Assembly (NCBI GenBank): GCA_900312665.1
Contig: ONZQ02000015.1
Location: 372,001 to 436,000 of the forward strand
Source of the DNA: Cephalotrichum gorgonifer
Lineage: Eukaryota; Ascomycota; Sordariomycetes; Microascales; Microascaceae
Length of the DNA stretch: 64,000 nt
Direction of reading: 5' to 3'
Shown here: piece after piece, positions 1-10,028 of the stretch
Position numbering within the stretch: position 1 is the first letter of the stretch
How the letters are laid out: the number at the start of each line of letters is the position of its first letter
Notes under the pieces: model-generated
Told to the model about the DNA's origin: nothing
Database searches by the model: none
Seen by the model: the letters and a program-made list of their open reading frames with translations, nothing else
Program-made: the position numbers and the translations under genes

Positions 1-9
1 TGGAAATGC

Positions 10-1260
10 TCATGCTAGGTGCAAGCCCGCAATGAAATCCTCTACGTCCTCCAGAAACAGCCGAGGCTGCTCCAGAGCGGCAAAATGCCCGCCCCGATCA
101 TGCTCACGGAAGAACGCCAGATTGCCTGTCGTCTCAATCCACGCGCGCGGGACCGAGCCCATATCCTTCGGGAACCAGGAGTACCCCATCGGTCGGTGTA
201 TATAATACTCTGGGCTCCCGGCTGTGACCTTGCTCGCGAACCGCTCACGGTATGGATAGATTGTTGTCGCGAAGCAGCGTGTCAGCCAGTACAGCGACAC
301 GGACGTGAGTATCTCATCCAAGGGCGGATCGTCGTCGGTCCAGGCTAGGAACTTTTCTCCGACCCAGCTTAGCAGAGCCAATGGGCTCGTAGCAAGGGCG
401 AGGCCAATGGTGCTGGGCCTCGTGGCGTGCATGAGGGAGTACCCACCTCCCTTCTCCCTGAATTCCCGTACCCCCTGCAGAGCAGCCTTCTCGGTAGCAG
501 AGTACCGAGCCTCGTCGATGTTCCCGGGGTCCACCATGGAGCAGTAGTTGAGGTGCGCGGCCTTGGCCTCCGGGTACTTGACCGCCAGGATCCGAGCGAC
601 CCTGCTACCTAGATCACCACCCTGCGCGACGTAGCCGGAGGAGAAGCCGAGTTGGATCATGAGCTCGTTGAATATTCTGGCGACGTCCTCGCATTGGAAG
701 TTCTCATCGGTCGGCGGGGCCGAGGAGAACGCGTAGCCGGGCCAAGAGGGCACGATGACATGGTATGGCAGGGCTTCTGGTGTGTACTTTGTCCTCAGGA
801 TATCGAGGACTTTTGTGAATTCGAGAAAGCTGCCAGGCCACCCGTGAAGCAAGATGAGGGGGATTGCGTTCGGCTTCTCAGAGAAGAGGGCTAGGAAATG
901 TATGTCGAAATCCGTCCCCTTATCGTGGATAGACATCTTGTACTGGGGGAATGTATTGAGTTCATCCTCGACCTTGCTCCTACTCCGTATTTAGTAACCG
1001 CGTGGGTGGTGATGTATGGGTTACAAGGTGGATTATCCTCACCAGTCAAAGTTGATCCATTTTTCCCGCGCATCTTCGAGCCATGCAGTGGTTATGCCGA
1101 ACTCGCGACTTTCTCGCGAGCTTTCATAGGTAGCAGGTCCGATGGTGGAGGCTTGCAAGAGCGAGTGGAGCTGAATGATCCTCTCGTGTGGGACGGATAT
1201 GGTGAAGTCTTGTGGCTGGCGAAGGGCCGTTGAGGGGAGTTTCCTAAAGGCGGTAGACAT
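10..1260 (-). CDS. Epoxide hydrolase (microsomal type, alpha/beta hydrolase)
   Basis: Two exons, 1260..1043 and 979..10, joined through a GTGAGG donor and a TACTAA branch/TAG acceptor; the join keeps frame (W-S-K-V-E-D) and gives about 395 residues, the usual length of this family. Residues 1-110 read as the EHN N-terminal domain, followed by an alpha/beta hydrolase fold. Visible motifs are HGWPG (oxyanion hole), GGDLGS around the nucleophilic Asp (GGDWGS is usual), and a C-terminal GGHFAALEQP carrying the catalytic His. Family knowledge: the enzyme hydrolyses epoxides to diols through an Asp ester intermediate, in detoxification or secondary metabolism. There is no signal peptide; the first 25 residues are not strongly hydrophobic. 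The physiological substrate is unknown. The end of the gene lies 9 bases from the window edge and is complete. Confidence 0.88.
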
Positions 1261-1917
1261 TGTGAACGGGGCACTGATTATATGCTGCTGACAGTTTGAG
1301 GAAAAGGAGTCTGCCTATGGGTCAAGGATTTATACCATGAACCGACGCCGGATCATGCTCGTATCCTCTCTTCGAAAAAGGCGGGGCTGAGTGAGAGGTT
1401 GTAATATATCCAGGTCTACATACGCCCTTTCCGCTACACCCGCCCTTAGTTTGATTTGTAAGGCGAAGAAGCTGGCTTCTTCTCGGCGACATATTTCTGG
1501 CAGGTACCTCGGTCGGTCATGATGTTAATGAGTACTCAGTCGAGAACCAATGATGTGCACACGGAATCTTGCCTGTATTTTCCTCACCTCAGCTGGACAC
1601 CTTAGTCCGGCCGGTACGAGGCCAAGATAACTATTGGTCGTTAAAGGAGTGGCATTTTTATCTCTACGATACATGCCATGCTGGTGCCGCGTTGCCCACC
1701 CATTAACCTCGGGTAATGCGTTGCCTCGAGATAACCGGACAAGCTTGATCTGTAACTCCTGATGTCACTCGCAGACACCTCTGGAATACCAGCCGCAGGC
1801 ACCCACCCACTATCCATCCAGTATGATTAAATACCAGAAAAGAGTGCGTCAGTAAGCCAGCCAGATTCCCCAGCCAAAATCGAATTCGGAAAAAAAAAAA
1901 ACAAGGAAAAAGAAACG
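1261..1917. other. Intergenic region, nothing recognised
   Basis: About 650 bases upstream of the epoxide hydrolase. It presumably holds that gene's promoter and the 3' flank of the tRNA-Pro gene, including A-rich stretch 1890-1915 (complement T-rich, a plausible Pol III terminator for the minus-strand tRNA). No coding evidence. Confidence 0.4.
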
Positions 1918-2015
1918 GCCCTAGCCGGGATTTGAACCCGGGACCTGTCACATCCACGTTCACGTGATGGGGAATTCCACCCGAAGCGACAATCATACCA
2001 CTAGACCACCAGGGC
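1918..2015 (-). tRNA. tRNA-Pro (CGG) with intron
   Basis: On the minus strand the acceptor arm GCCCTGG pairs with CTAGGGC, the D arm reads TGGTCTAGTGGTATGATT, and the T arm is CCGGG-TTCAAAT-CCCGG. The anticodon arm is GTCGC-TTCGGG...T-GTGAC with anticodon CGG. A 27-nt intron sits right after position 37, the standard place. The anticodon stem has one G-T pair and the acceptor one G-T pair. A T-rich tract follows at 1890-1915 on the minus strand, as expected for Pol III termination. Confidence 0.88.
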
Positions 2016-2490
2016 GTCCTGAACACCGGATTATACACATAGCCTGTCTCTGGGGGCCTTTGGACTTACGCGAGAAGTGCAATTGGCGGTTCGGCAGTAG
2101 AGCAAACCGCATTTCGAACTTGACTCTCAAGCTTCATTGTTAGTCCTTTTTTCAAACCTGCGTACTTAGAATGTGTCATGAAAGGGTGCCGTAATAGGAG
2201 ATGTGAGGATATACGTTGCCTGCCTCTGCGGGCTTGCCGCTGTGCGCTTCTGGGCCTACATGAGAATTACAATCGGCCATCTGACAGTAGGGTAGTTATA
2301 TCGCGGTCATATATTTACAGACTCAGTCTCGGCTGGCTCCTAATTTCCAAGACTGTGTGCATTTCAAAACATCGTGCGTAGATGTAGCCTGGGCACCAAC
2401 CCTCGTCTACGTTACAAACTCTCGAATCCTTGCTCTGGCGCATGGTGCCCGAGGCATCCTTACAACCCTACAGCCAGCTTAGGCCATGAC
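2016..2490. other. Intergenic region, nothing recognised
   Basis: About 475 bases between the tRNA-Pro gene and the 3' end of the DUF1479 gene. Open frames here are short and show no family motif. Confidence 0.4.
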
Positions 2491-4072
2491 TTACAGCCCT
2501 AGAATCTCATTCGCTATGTCAATCGCCGCCCTCGCGCCAGCGTGTTCTCCCCCAACGAGCGCCAATCTCTCCAGCCCAGCTGCCTGCCTTCCGGCCGTAG
2601 CCTGAATGAAATCGGGGCCGGGCCTGTCCACATGTTCCGACTCTCCCTTCCCGCCCGGGAAGTCCGGACCCGGTCTCCCGTTCTTGAACGCCTCCCTCTG
2701 GCGTACTAGGTACTTCGCGTTCGTCTCCGTGGTGGGGCAGACGGGGATATAAAGCACGCTGGAGTCCGACGTCCCCGTGTGCACCTTGTCAACCGCGTGG
2801 ATGGCTAAATTCCCTGTCAGTCTCCCCGTCATCGACCTCTGCCAACAGTATACCAAGCTCGAGGACGAATATGTAGGGGTTAACTTACTATCGCAGTGCC
2901 AGACGACGAAATCCCCAGGCCTAACCTCCGGCATGTGCACAACCGTGTTATCAAGGTCCAGGTGGGGATGCAGAGCATCGTTGAGTTCCTGGGCGTGACC
3001 TGGCGTCGCACCCTGCAGCTCGCTTGTCATGTCACCCCCGCCCGTGAAGATCCAATTCTCCGGCGCCAGGAAGCCCTCCGACTTCTCCTCTTTGAGCGGC
3101 CGGAAGAAGGGCCGGAGAAGCACATACGCCGTCGCCAGTTTCACCAGTGGATTGACCAGAAGCGTCCCTTGCCTCGCCCCGCACACACTCATACTCAGCC
3201 ACCCCTGGAACATGCGGAACATGGTACACGCACCCGCGCCGTTGTAGAGGTCCATTTCAGCCGGCAGCCTCGTCTCGGCATTCCACGGGTCGTACTTCTC
3301 CCAGTTTCCTGAGAATACGCTGTCGTATACCCCGCCCTTGCCGTATCCCTCGGGCTCCCACCGCTCGACGCTGCCGCCGTCTATGTGCGGGCCGAGGGCG
3401 AAGGTCGCGTCGCCCGGCTGACGGATGCGCACACGATCAGAGTAGCTCAGGGGATGAGAAGTGGAGATGACGGCGTCCGGGGAGGGCGTGTGCCAGAGGG
3501 ATTCCATGAGGAGCTTCTGTGTTGCAAGGAGATTTGGGTGGGCGCGGGCTTTGAGCTGGGGCTCGGACCAGTAGAGCTCATAGACCTGGGGGCTGTTTTG
3601 CGGAAAGGCTATGTCTCTAGTCAACAAGAGGTTTTCTTTGAGGTGATAGGATAGGGACGATCGGGAACTTACCACGAGTAGTTGGATTTTTCTTCACGTA
3701 CTCCTCCACCTCGGACTTGTATGCCCGCGCCTCGGCCTCAGGAACCACTCCCCGAATCACCGCCACGCCGCGTTTCTTGATCTCCGACCTGAGCCGTTCA
3801 AGCTCACTCTCGAGGTTGGCGAACTCGAGGGTGGGAATAACGGACGATCCGTGGCGAGCGATGATTTCATTTTCCGAGAGAAGCTGCTTGAGAAGACGGT
3901 TCCAGCTCGCAATGACCTTTTCCTCGTTTCCAGATATGAGAGAGTTCTTTATGGCCCGGAAGCGGTCCGGGAGAGGGGGCCTGTCCGCGCCGGAGAGTGA
4001 GACGAAGACTGAGGAGATATCGCCCTCCTTCTTAGCCTGGCGCGTCTGGGTAGTGGTGGTAGTGGACATCAT
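2491..4072 (-). CDS. DUF1479 family protein (2OG-oxygenase-like fold)
   Basis: Three exons: 4072..3673, 3608..2889 and 2804..2491, all with GTAAGT donors, giving about 477 residues. The joins restore family sequence: ...NPTTR-A-FPQNSPQVYELYW... and ...VVWHCDT-IHAVDKVHTG... The acceptor of intron 1 could lie 6 nt upstream (GAC ATA GCC) without changing frame. Visible residues include the HID of HIDGGSVERW (an HxD metal-binding pattern) and a later WHCD...IHAVDKVH block. The family (YbiU-like in bacteria, common in fungi) resembles 2-oxoglutarate/Fe(II) oxygenases, but I know of no established substrate. The gene is divergent from the C6-type regulator at 4611, with 538 bases between the starts, suggesting control by that neighbour. 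Confidence 0.87.
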
Positions 4073-4610
4073 TGCTCGATGCTGTATACGGGGGATTTTT
4101 AGGACTTGAATAGTGATGGGCCGAGTGGCTAAAGCTGGGATGTATGGATATGTAGTCTTAAGTTATCTAAGAACGTGAGAATGACACTACAATGAATAAG
4201 TTCCTATTTCTCATCGTTCTTCAGTTGGCTTTATATCGCCTCTCCCCTCATTGAAGAGGGTGTCACAAAGCGGACTTTCTCCATTAGGAAAAGACTAGAA
4301 GGCCTAGTTTCAGTGCGGTATTCTTTTTGCCTCTCTCTTCTCAACTAGTTGAGACATGATGCTGAGGCAAGTCTTTGCCTGCATCATATCGGAGTGTCCG
4401 AATACGGAAGGCCGCCCTGCCTTATAGCGGCCCACATATTTGTCGAAACTAGAAATTCCGCATTCACGTGACTTGGGTCCATTACATGCATTCTTCGAGG
4501 TAGTCGTCGGACTTCCCTTTTCGGATAATCCGGTCGGATATTTTTTCACGCCCACGGCGGACTTCCGAAAGACTTCATCCCGCTTATACACATCACATCG
4601 CACTCAAAGG
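4073..4610. promoter_or_regulatory. Divergent promoter with CGG-N5-CCG sites
   Basis: Shared upstream region of the DUF1479 gene (-) and the C6-type regulator (+). It contains CGG-AGTGT-CCG at 4390-4400, CGG-ATAAT-CCG at 4522-4532 and CGG-ACTT-CCG at 4558-4567, plus another CGGACTTCC at 4508-4516. Inverted CGG triplets with a fixed spacer are the typical target of dimeric Zn2Cys6 proteins; two copies with the same 5-base spacer beside such a gene suggest auto- or co-regulation. This is inference from motif form only. Confidence 0.45.
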
Positions 4611-6558
4611 ATGGTGACATTCATCAATACGACCCCCAACACGCCATTGTTGAAGCGAAAGCAGGCACAGCAGGCCTGCGATGGGTGTCGGAAGCGGAAA
4701 GTAAGGGAGCTGGATTCATGACGTCATCGCCTCATCCAGTACTGACCAGCATAGAAACGGTGCAGGCACCTTGAGAGCCGGTCGGAGACGTCTGATGTCC
4801 CGGGCCGGGATACTTCTGGTAGCCAGAGTCCCCCACAGGAAACAATCAGGGAGTTAACTCCACAGGCTCCGCGAGACGAGCGTCAGCCGCCGTCCCCCAT
4901 TCCTTCATTGTCGCGGGACGCTCGCGGAACCCAGGATGAGGACGCACACTTCGTCGGTGATCTCAATCCGGAGAGCACCTTCTTCGCCGATAGCCCAGAG
5001 ACAACCGGAGGGTATAGGGAGGCGGGTGCCATCGGTGTATGGGTATCACGCCGGACGTTGCTCTCCACGGAAGTACCATCTGGCACGGTGGAGACACCCC
5101 GGCGGTCTCTCGGCCCGCCTCGACTACCAGGGGCTGTCGCGTCGGATCATTGTCTTGCGAAGTTACCAACCGAACGCCACTATATAGTCCTGAAGAGGAT
5201 ATATATGCGAGACGTCCACACAATATTTCCCGCGCTGAATATAGAGGTCTTGAGTGGGCAGAAAGAAACGGCTACCCACATCCTCTATAAACAGGTAGTC
5301 TGCCTAGCAGCAGGAGCCCACCCGGATGCAAAGCCGCATCTCATGCTCGGCGACTCCCCCGACCTGATGTCCTACGCCGACTTCTCGCAGCAGCTGATCT
5401 CATCAATACGGACGGCTATCAACGATGGTCTCGTCAGAGATAGAATCCAGATAATACCCGTACTGGTAATCCTGTCGCTTTGTGCGTACTCCGCCGAAGA
5501 CCGCCACCTGTCCGCGGAACTAGCCGCGCTGGCGGTAAGTTACGTGCAGACTGTCGGGCTCCACCTCCAGGCACCGGCAACAAGTCCGGACCCCGAGTAT
5601 TTCGAGCGGCTCTTCTGCTGTGTATGGGCGATGGATCGGCTCACCGCCGCCTTCCACGGAAGGCCCATACTGATCCATGAGAGGGATGTTGGAAGGGATA
5701 TGCAGGGCTGCTTCGACCGCCAGGAGACCCGCTTCCGGCTGTTGCTGGAGATTGTGGCGCTTCTGGACCGAGCCATCCGGTTCTACCGCCCGACGGCGGG
5801 TGGTGGAGCGGTTGAGAGTGATGGGGGGATTCCCAGCCTTGAGGAACTCGTCCAGAGGACAGGTGCCTTTGGTGTCGAGTCGCGGCTGCTAGGTGAGGCT
5901 GCCGCCCTTCCTGTCTTCAGGATATACCTTGAGATAATACTAAACTAGTGTCTCATATCTAGTGACGCTCGAGCTACTATACCACGCCGTAGTGATCCTA
6001 TACTGCCGTGCACCATCCCCATCACCCCCCACTCGCCGCATCAGCGACCCCGAATCCCTCTCCAGCATCACCATTACCACAATCTTCACCGACTTCGCCG
6101 GTCGTATCCCATACCTAAGCTTTGTCCCGTATTCCGCGTCCCTCGCACTGCGCACCACGTACCGCGAGTTACGCGCCAGCACGGTCCCGACACTGCGGGC
6201 GAGGTCATACGCGCGGCTCCGGGCGAACTGCCGGATCCTTCGCGCTCTAGGAGAGATGTACCGGCCCGCATCTGCCATGGTTGATATCGTTGACAGGCTC
6301 ACGAGGGAGGTTGATAGGGTCTCCGCTGCTGTGGTGGCCGGTGGGGGACAGGACGTAGTAGAGGGAACTGCCCGGGCAGGGGTATCTGATGAGCCGCGTG
6401 TAGACACCAGTGTGTCATCCTTTGTCGACCCTACGTTCTCGGAGAGTCTTGCGCGCGTCAACTTTTTCGAGTCTCTTGAACCTGAGTTTGACTTTGGCGC
6501 GCTTGATATGCCATTTGGGGACGGGATCCACTCGTATTTTTCAACGGATATGGCATAA
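4611..6558 (+). CDS. Fungal-specific transcription factor (C6 type, incomplete zinc cluster)
   Basis: Exons 4611..4700, 4755..5892 and 5963..6558 (607 residues). The start is the ATG before VTFINTTPNTPLLKRKQ. Exon 1 ends in ACDGCRKRK and exon 2 opens KRCRHLESRSETSD, so the first three cysteines (C-x2-C-x6-C) are present, but the second C-x2-C-x6-C trio is not found in any reading I could make. Residues about 172-400 look like the fungal_trans regulatory domain (FLLPALN-like start, CAYSAEDRHLSAELAALAVSY, GRPILIHERDV). Intron 2 is set by the GTGAGG donor and TAG acceptor that restore SRLL-VTLELLYHA. The C-terminus is acidic and Phe-rich (FFESLEPEFDFGALDM), like an activation region. Likely nuclear; DNA binding is uncertain given the missing cysteines. 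Confidence 0.78.
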
Positions 6559-6703
6559 TGGGGCCATTGCACAAGAGGACCATCACTTAAATCTCACGGC
6601 TACGATTCACCGTGCATGGTTGATCAATCGCAGCCGGCCTGTCCGGGAACCAAGTCCTGTATTTGGACCTCTCGAAACTTCGTCTCAATCGACCGCGGGA
6701 AAA

Positions 6704-7417
6704 CTAAGCCCCTGAGGAACCACTTATCCTGGCCATTAAGGTGAAATTACGGTCTTGAAGTCCGTTCACATATGCCTCCCCCAGCCAAGGCCAAGCTTGA
6801 CACTGTCCATCCGGGTTATCGCAAAATTCCCATTCCCGCTCCCCGTACCCCGGAAACCGTTCCGGATTGCTTCCCTCCACGTCCATCTCGCTGATGTCGC
6901 GATGCTTTAAGCACAAGAGGATGTCAACGAAGTCATGCAGTCTGATTCGCCTGCTCCCCATGTAATCGTCGGAAATTCCATCCAAGTCATCTCCATCATC
7001 CGTATACTTGCATGCCGTCGTTACGACCTTGATCCAGTGTTGCCATGAAACTTTGGCGCGCTCCGAGGACGTCATAGAAGCCAACTCGTGTCCACCAGGG
7101 ACTGTGGTAAGGTGGTCAATAGCCTCCCGATCCATCAGCATTTCGCGAAGCTTGGAATGGCCCGTTCCGATTTCAAGGCAAGCGTCGTCGTCGACTCCCG
7201 GCCCGTCATCCCCCTCGGTAAGTTGGTCCCTCGCGGGACTGGTGCCCCTCGCGTCGAAGTCCAGCTCGATCGGGATCATGGCTAGTCTCCGGACGGCGGC
7301 GACGGCGAGCGCGAATTTATCGCCGTTCTCGTATGAGGTGCGGAGGATGGTATTGCCCCAGCATTGGTCGTGTTGGTGCTCGGTGCAGTTGGAGCCATGC
7401 TGGCAGAACCGACCCAT
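6704..7417 (-). CDS. Hypothetical protein
   Basis: A single open frame of 237 residues beginning MGRFCQHGSN. It is soluble, acidic in the middle (GDDGPGVDDDACLE) and rich in Trp near the C-terminus (WEFCDNPDGQCQAWPWLG). I recognise no domain. It lies 145 bases from the convergent regulator's end. An unspliced frame of this length in a GC-balanced fungal region is probably real, but coding status is not proven; an upstream exon cannot be excluded because the N-terminus starts abruptly. Confidence 0.5.
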   Translation of the reverse strand: MGRFCQHGSNCTEHQHDQCWGNTILRTSYENGDKFALAVAAVRRLAMIPIELDFDARGTSPARDQLTEGDDGPGVDDDACLEIGTGHSKLREMLMDREAIDHLTTVPGGHELASMTSSERAKVSWQHWIKVVTTACKYTDDGDDLDGISDDYMGSRRIRLHDFVDILLCLKHRDISEMDVEGSNPERFPGYGEREWEFCDNPDGQCQAWPWLGEAYVNGLQDRNFTLMARISGSSGA

Positions 7418-8572
7418 CCACTCCGTCTAGATTCGGCGGTGAATGTCGCCAGGACGGTCAGCTGCCGGCACATTGTGAAGGAAAAATGTGGCGTCACGGT
7501 CCGTCGATTCTAGATGTGCCAGGTCGGACGAAATCATGGCGTTTGGGTATTGATAGTGGGCGCAGTGGTGGTGGTGAGTTGAGTTGGAGAATGCCATTGA
7601 TGCCGCCCTTCTTAGGGAGGTCAATCCGTCTCTCGGGTACCAGCACTTCAGCGTGCACGTCGCTACTGCAATGGGGCAGCGCCTATTGCGTGGCGGCGCC
7701 ATACCGCGACTGGGGGAACTATGATGACAAGGACGAAGAAGGTGAGGTTGAGGTTGATGATGTACAAGGGAGAGGGAAAAGGGAGAGGGGCGCCGAGAGT
7801 GAGTCTGCTGTGTAGAGGGACTTTACTCGGCATACGCTCAATTTTTATCCCGCAAGCCTCAAGCCGTGACGGGTTTGTGGTGGCGCTCAGAAGTCCTAAA
7901 ACTGGCAGCTGGATAACGAGAGCCTTGACTAACTGATCCGTTACCTTCTTCCTGTAGTTTTGATTGTGTCGTCATTATCATGTCATTATAGCCCATTGAG
8001 CCATCAAGTAAAGCCTTGGCCGCCTCCCCATACTAATGTTTTTCAATAGATAGCTTCTCCATAGCAGAATAGATATTGTATAAACTCTGTTATGAGAACC
8101 TCGACCAAGTAACCTGGAATAGTCCACCAAGACATTAGCAAGACGCAAAAAGGCATTTGGCCGTCAGGCATATAACAAGCCTAGAGAAGCCAAAGCAAAA
8201 TGTATTATGATGTAGTTAAGCTAGCCGACGCTAGGCAATTGCAACACCATGGGGAATGTGGAGTCTATTCCGGACTTCTCCAGGTTTTTGAACCTTGTAC
8301 GGACTTTTAAGCGTGCAATGGAAAGCTAGTTACTAATAGGCCAGCTCAGCTTCAAAGGTGATGATAATTTTTTTTGGCGAGGGGTATAGCGCAGTTTCTC
8401 TCTCCTCCTGGTTTCTTTGCTCCCTGATATTTCATGTATTCTAGATGATGAGCCTCGACCTACGGACATGACACCCTGAGTCTCCTCTTCACCCCCCCCC
8501 CCCTACAGTACTTTCTGTCTACACACCAAAACCACCCTGACGCGTGGGGCATTGGCCCGTGAGAAGTCGCGA
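7418..8572. other. Intergenic region / divergent promoter area
   Basis: About 1.15 kb between the minus-strand hypothetical gene and the plus-strand transporter. It includes a 12-C run at 8492-8503 within a pyrimidine-rich tract (8476-8516) just upstream of the transporter start, a common feature of fungal core promoters. Open frames inside (for example 7333-7815) overlap known coding sequence antisense and show no family motif. Confidence 0.4.
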
Positions 8573-9814
8573 ATGGTGCAGCGATATAAAGTGGGATCTC
8601 TTTTCCCTCCTCGGATACGGATCATTCACAAACATGCAGACATCGAGTCCAAAGACAACTGGAAGGAGGGCAATACCTATTCTATCGATAAGCAACATTC
8701 TCGTCCCGTTGATTCCACTACCATCGGCCCTCGCCTACAGCAGATGTCATGGTCATGGTTCACCCTCACGATGAGCACTGGAGGTTTAGCGCTGGTCCTT
8801 GACAGGACACCCCATCAATTCCACGGTCTCAGCATCATTGGCCGCATCGTGTTCATCCTAAACTTAGTTTTCTTCTGCTTCGTGGCCGGGGGCTTAACCT
8901 ATCGCTTCACCAAAAACCCTCGCGCCCTTCGAAAGAGTCTACTCCACCCAACCGAATCCCTCTTCTTTCCCACTTGCCTCCTCTCGATTGCTACGATACT
9001 GTCCGAGTCCGCCTCATATGGCACGCCACACGTGGGATCTTGGCTGCCGGAAGCCTTATATTTCGTCTTCTGGCTTTATGTAGGCATATCAGTAGTGTCG
9101 GCGATTGTCCAATACTCGCTACTTTTCGGCGGTGCAAACCTCACAGTCCACTCGATGACTCCAACGTGGCTCCTGCCCATATTTCCGGCTATGCTTGCTG
9201 GCACCCTAGCGTCCGCGACTGCGCCGCTACAGGGGTCGAGTCGCTCCATGACAATGTGCGTTGCCGGAATCACCGCCCAGGGCTTGGGCTGGACGGTAGC
9301 CTGCCTTATCTACCCCCTATACCTAGCTCGGCTGATGCAGCATGGTTTACCAGCTCCGGGGATGCGCCCGACCATGTTCATCGCGGTCGGGCCCCCGGGT
9401 TTCACTGCCCTGGCTACCATTGGCATTGCTCAGGCCCTGCCGGCTGACTCTAGTTACTTCATTGAGAATCCACGTGCTCGAGAGACGTTACAGACAGTCG
9501 CTACTTGGCTCGGCATATGGATATGGGCCATTGGCTTCTGGTTCTTTAGCCTGAGCCTCGTTGCCGTCCTGTCTTCCGTTTACAAGAAGCAGCTGGAATT
9601 CTCCATGGGATGGTGGGCTTTCGTTTTTCCCAACGTCGGATTCACGATCAGTACCGCGGTATTGGGGGAGCAACTGGGGAGCACTGGTATACAATGGGTG
9701 GCAACTGGCATGACAATATGTGTCGTTATTGTATGGTTCGTTGTAATAATTCGGATGCTTTGGGCGTTGCGACAGCGCGAGTTACTGTGGCCCCGAACGA
9801 ACGACCCAGAATAA
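8573..9814 (+). CDS. TDT-family transporter (SLAC1/Ssu1/Mae1-like)
   Basis: An intronless frame; the first ATG is at 8573 (MVQRYKVGS), giving 413 residues, close to the family norm of 370-420. After about 55 soluble residues comes the family signature WSWFTLTMSTGGLALVL, then about ten hydrophobic helices, ending in a short charged tail (RQRELLWPRTNDPE). Other family cues are GLTYRF after TM2, PTESLFFPTCLLS, and GPPGFTALATIGI in the second half. Members are plasma-membrane channels or carriers for sulfite (Ssu1), malate/C4-dicarboxylates (Mae1) or anions (SLAC1). The sequence alone does not separate sulfite efflux from dicarboxylate transport. It converges with the vWA-RBR gene, 214 bases away. 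Confidence 0.87.
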   Translation: MVQRYKVGSLFPPRIRIIHKHADIESKDNWKEGNTYSIDKQHSRPVDSTTIGPRLQQMSWSWFTLTMSTGGLALVLDRTPHQFHGLSIIGRIVFILNLVFFCFVAGGLTYRFTKNPRALRKSLLHPTESLFFPTCLLSIATILSESASYGTPHVGSWLPEALYFVFWLYVGISVVSAIVQYSLLFGGANLTVHSMTPTWLLPIFPAMLAGTLASATAPLQGSSRSMTMCVAGITAQGLGWTVACLIYPLYLARLMQHGLPAPGMRPTMFIAVGPPGFTALATIGIAQALPADSSYFIENPRARETLQTVATWLGIWIWAIGFWFFSLSLVAVLSSVYKKQLEFSMGWWAFVFPNVGFTISTAVLGEQLGSTGIQWVATGMTICVVIVWFVVIIRMLWALRQRELLWPRTNDPE

Positions 9815-10028
9815 GGGATTCAAGTAATGAAGGAAATTTACAGGTATGATAATATTCCATACAACTTTGGCTACTAATACTAGGTATCTGAGCGTTAGGA
9901 TATTTGCTTAAAGTTGCTAACAAACCACTGTTATAGCCCATGATTTCGAATTCAATCAGACGCATTAAGGAAGTTTCAGCAGGCGATCTAAGCGGGAAAT
10001 GTGTGCCAAGGAGGAGGTTAGACAGGGA

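Noticed and set aside
1703..2038. Minus-strand open frame of 111 codons
   Set aside because: It runs straight through the tRNA-Pro gene and has no protein family content.
7333..7815. Plus-strand open frame of 160 codons
   Set aside because: Overlaps the minus-strand hypothetical gene antisense and lacks domain features.
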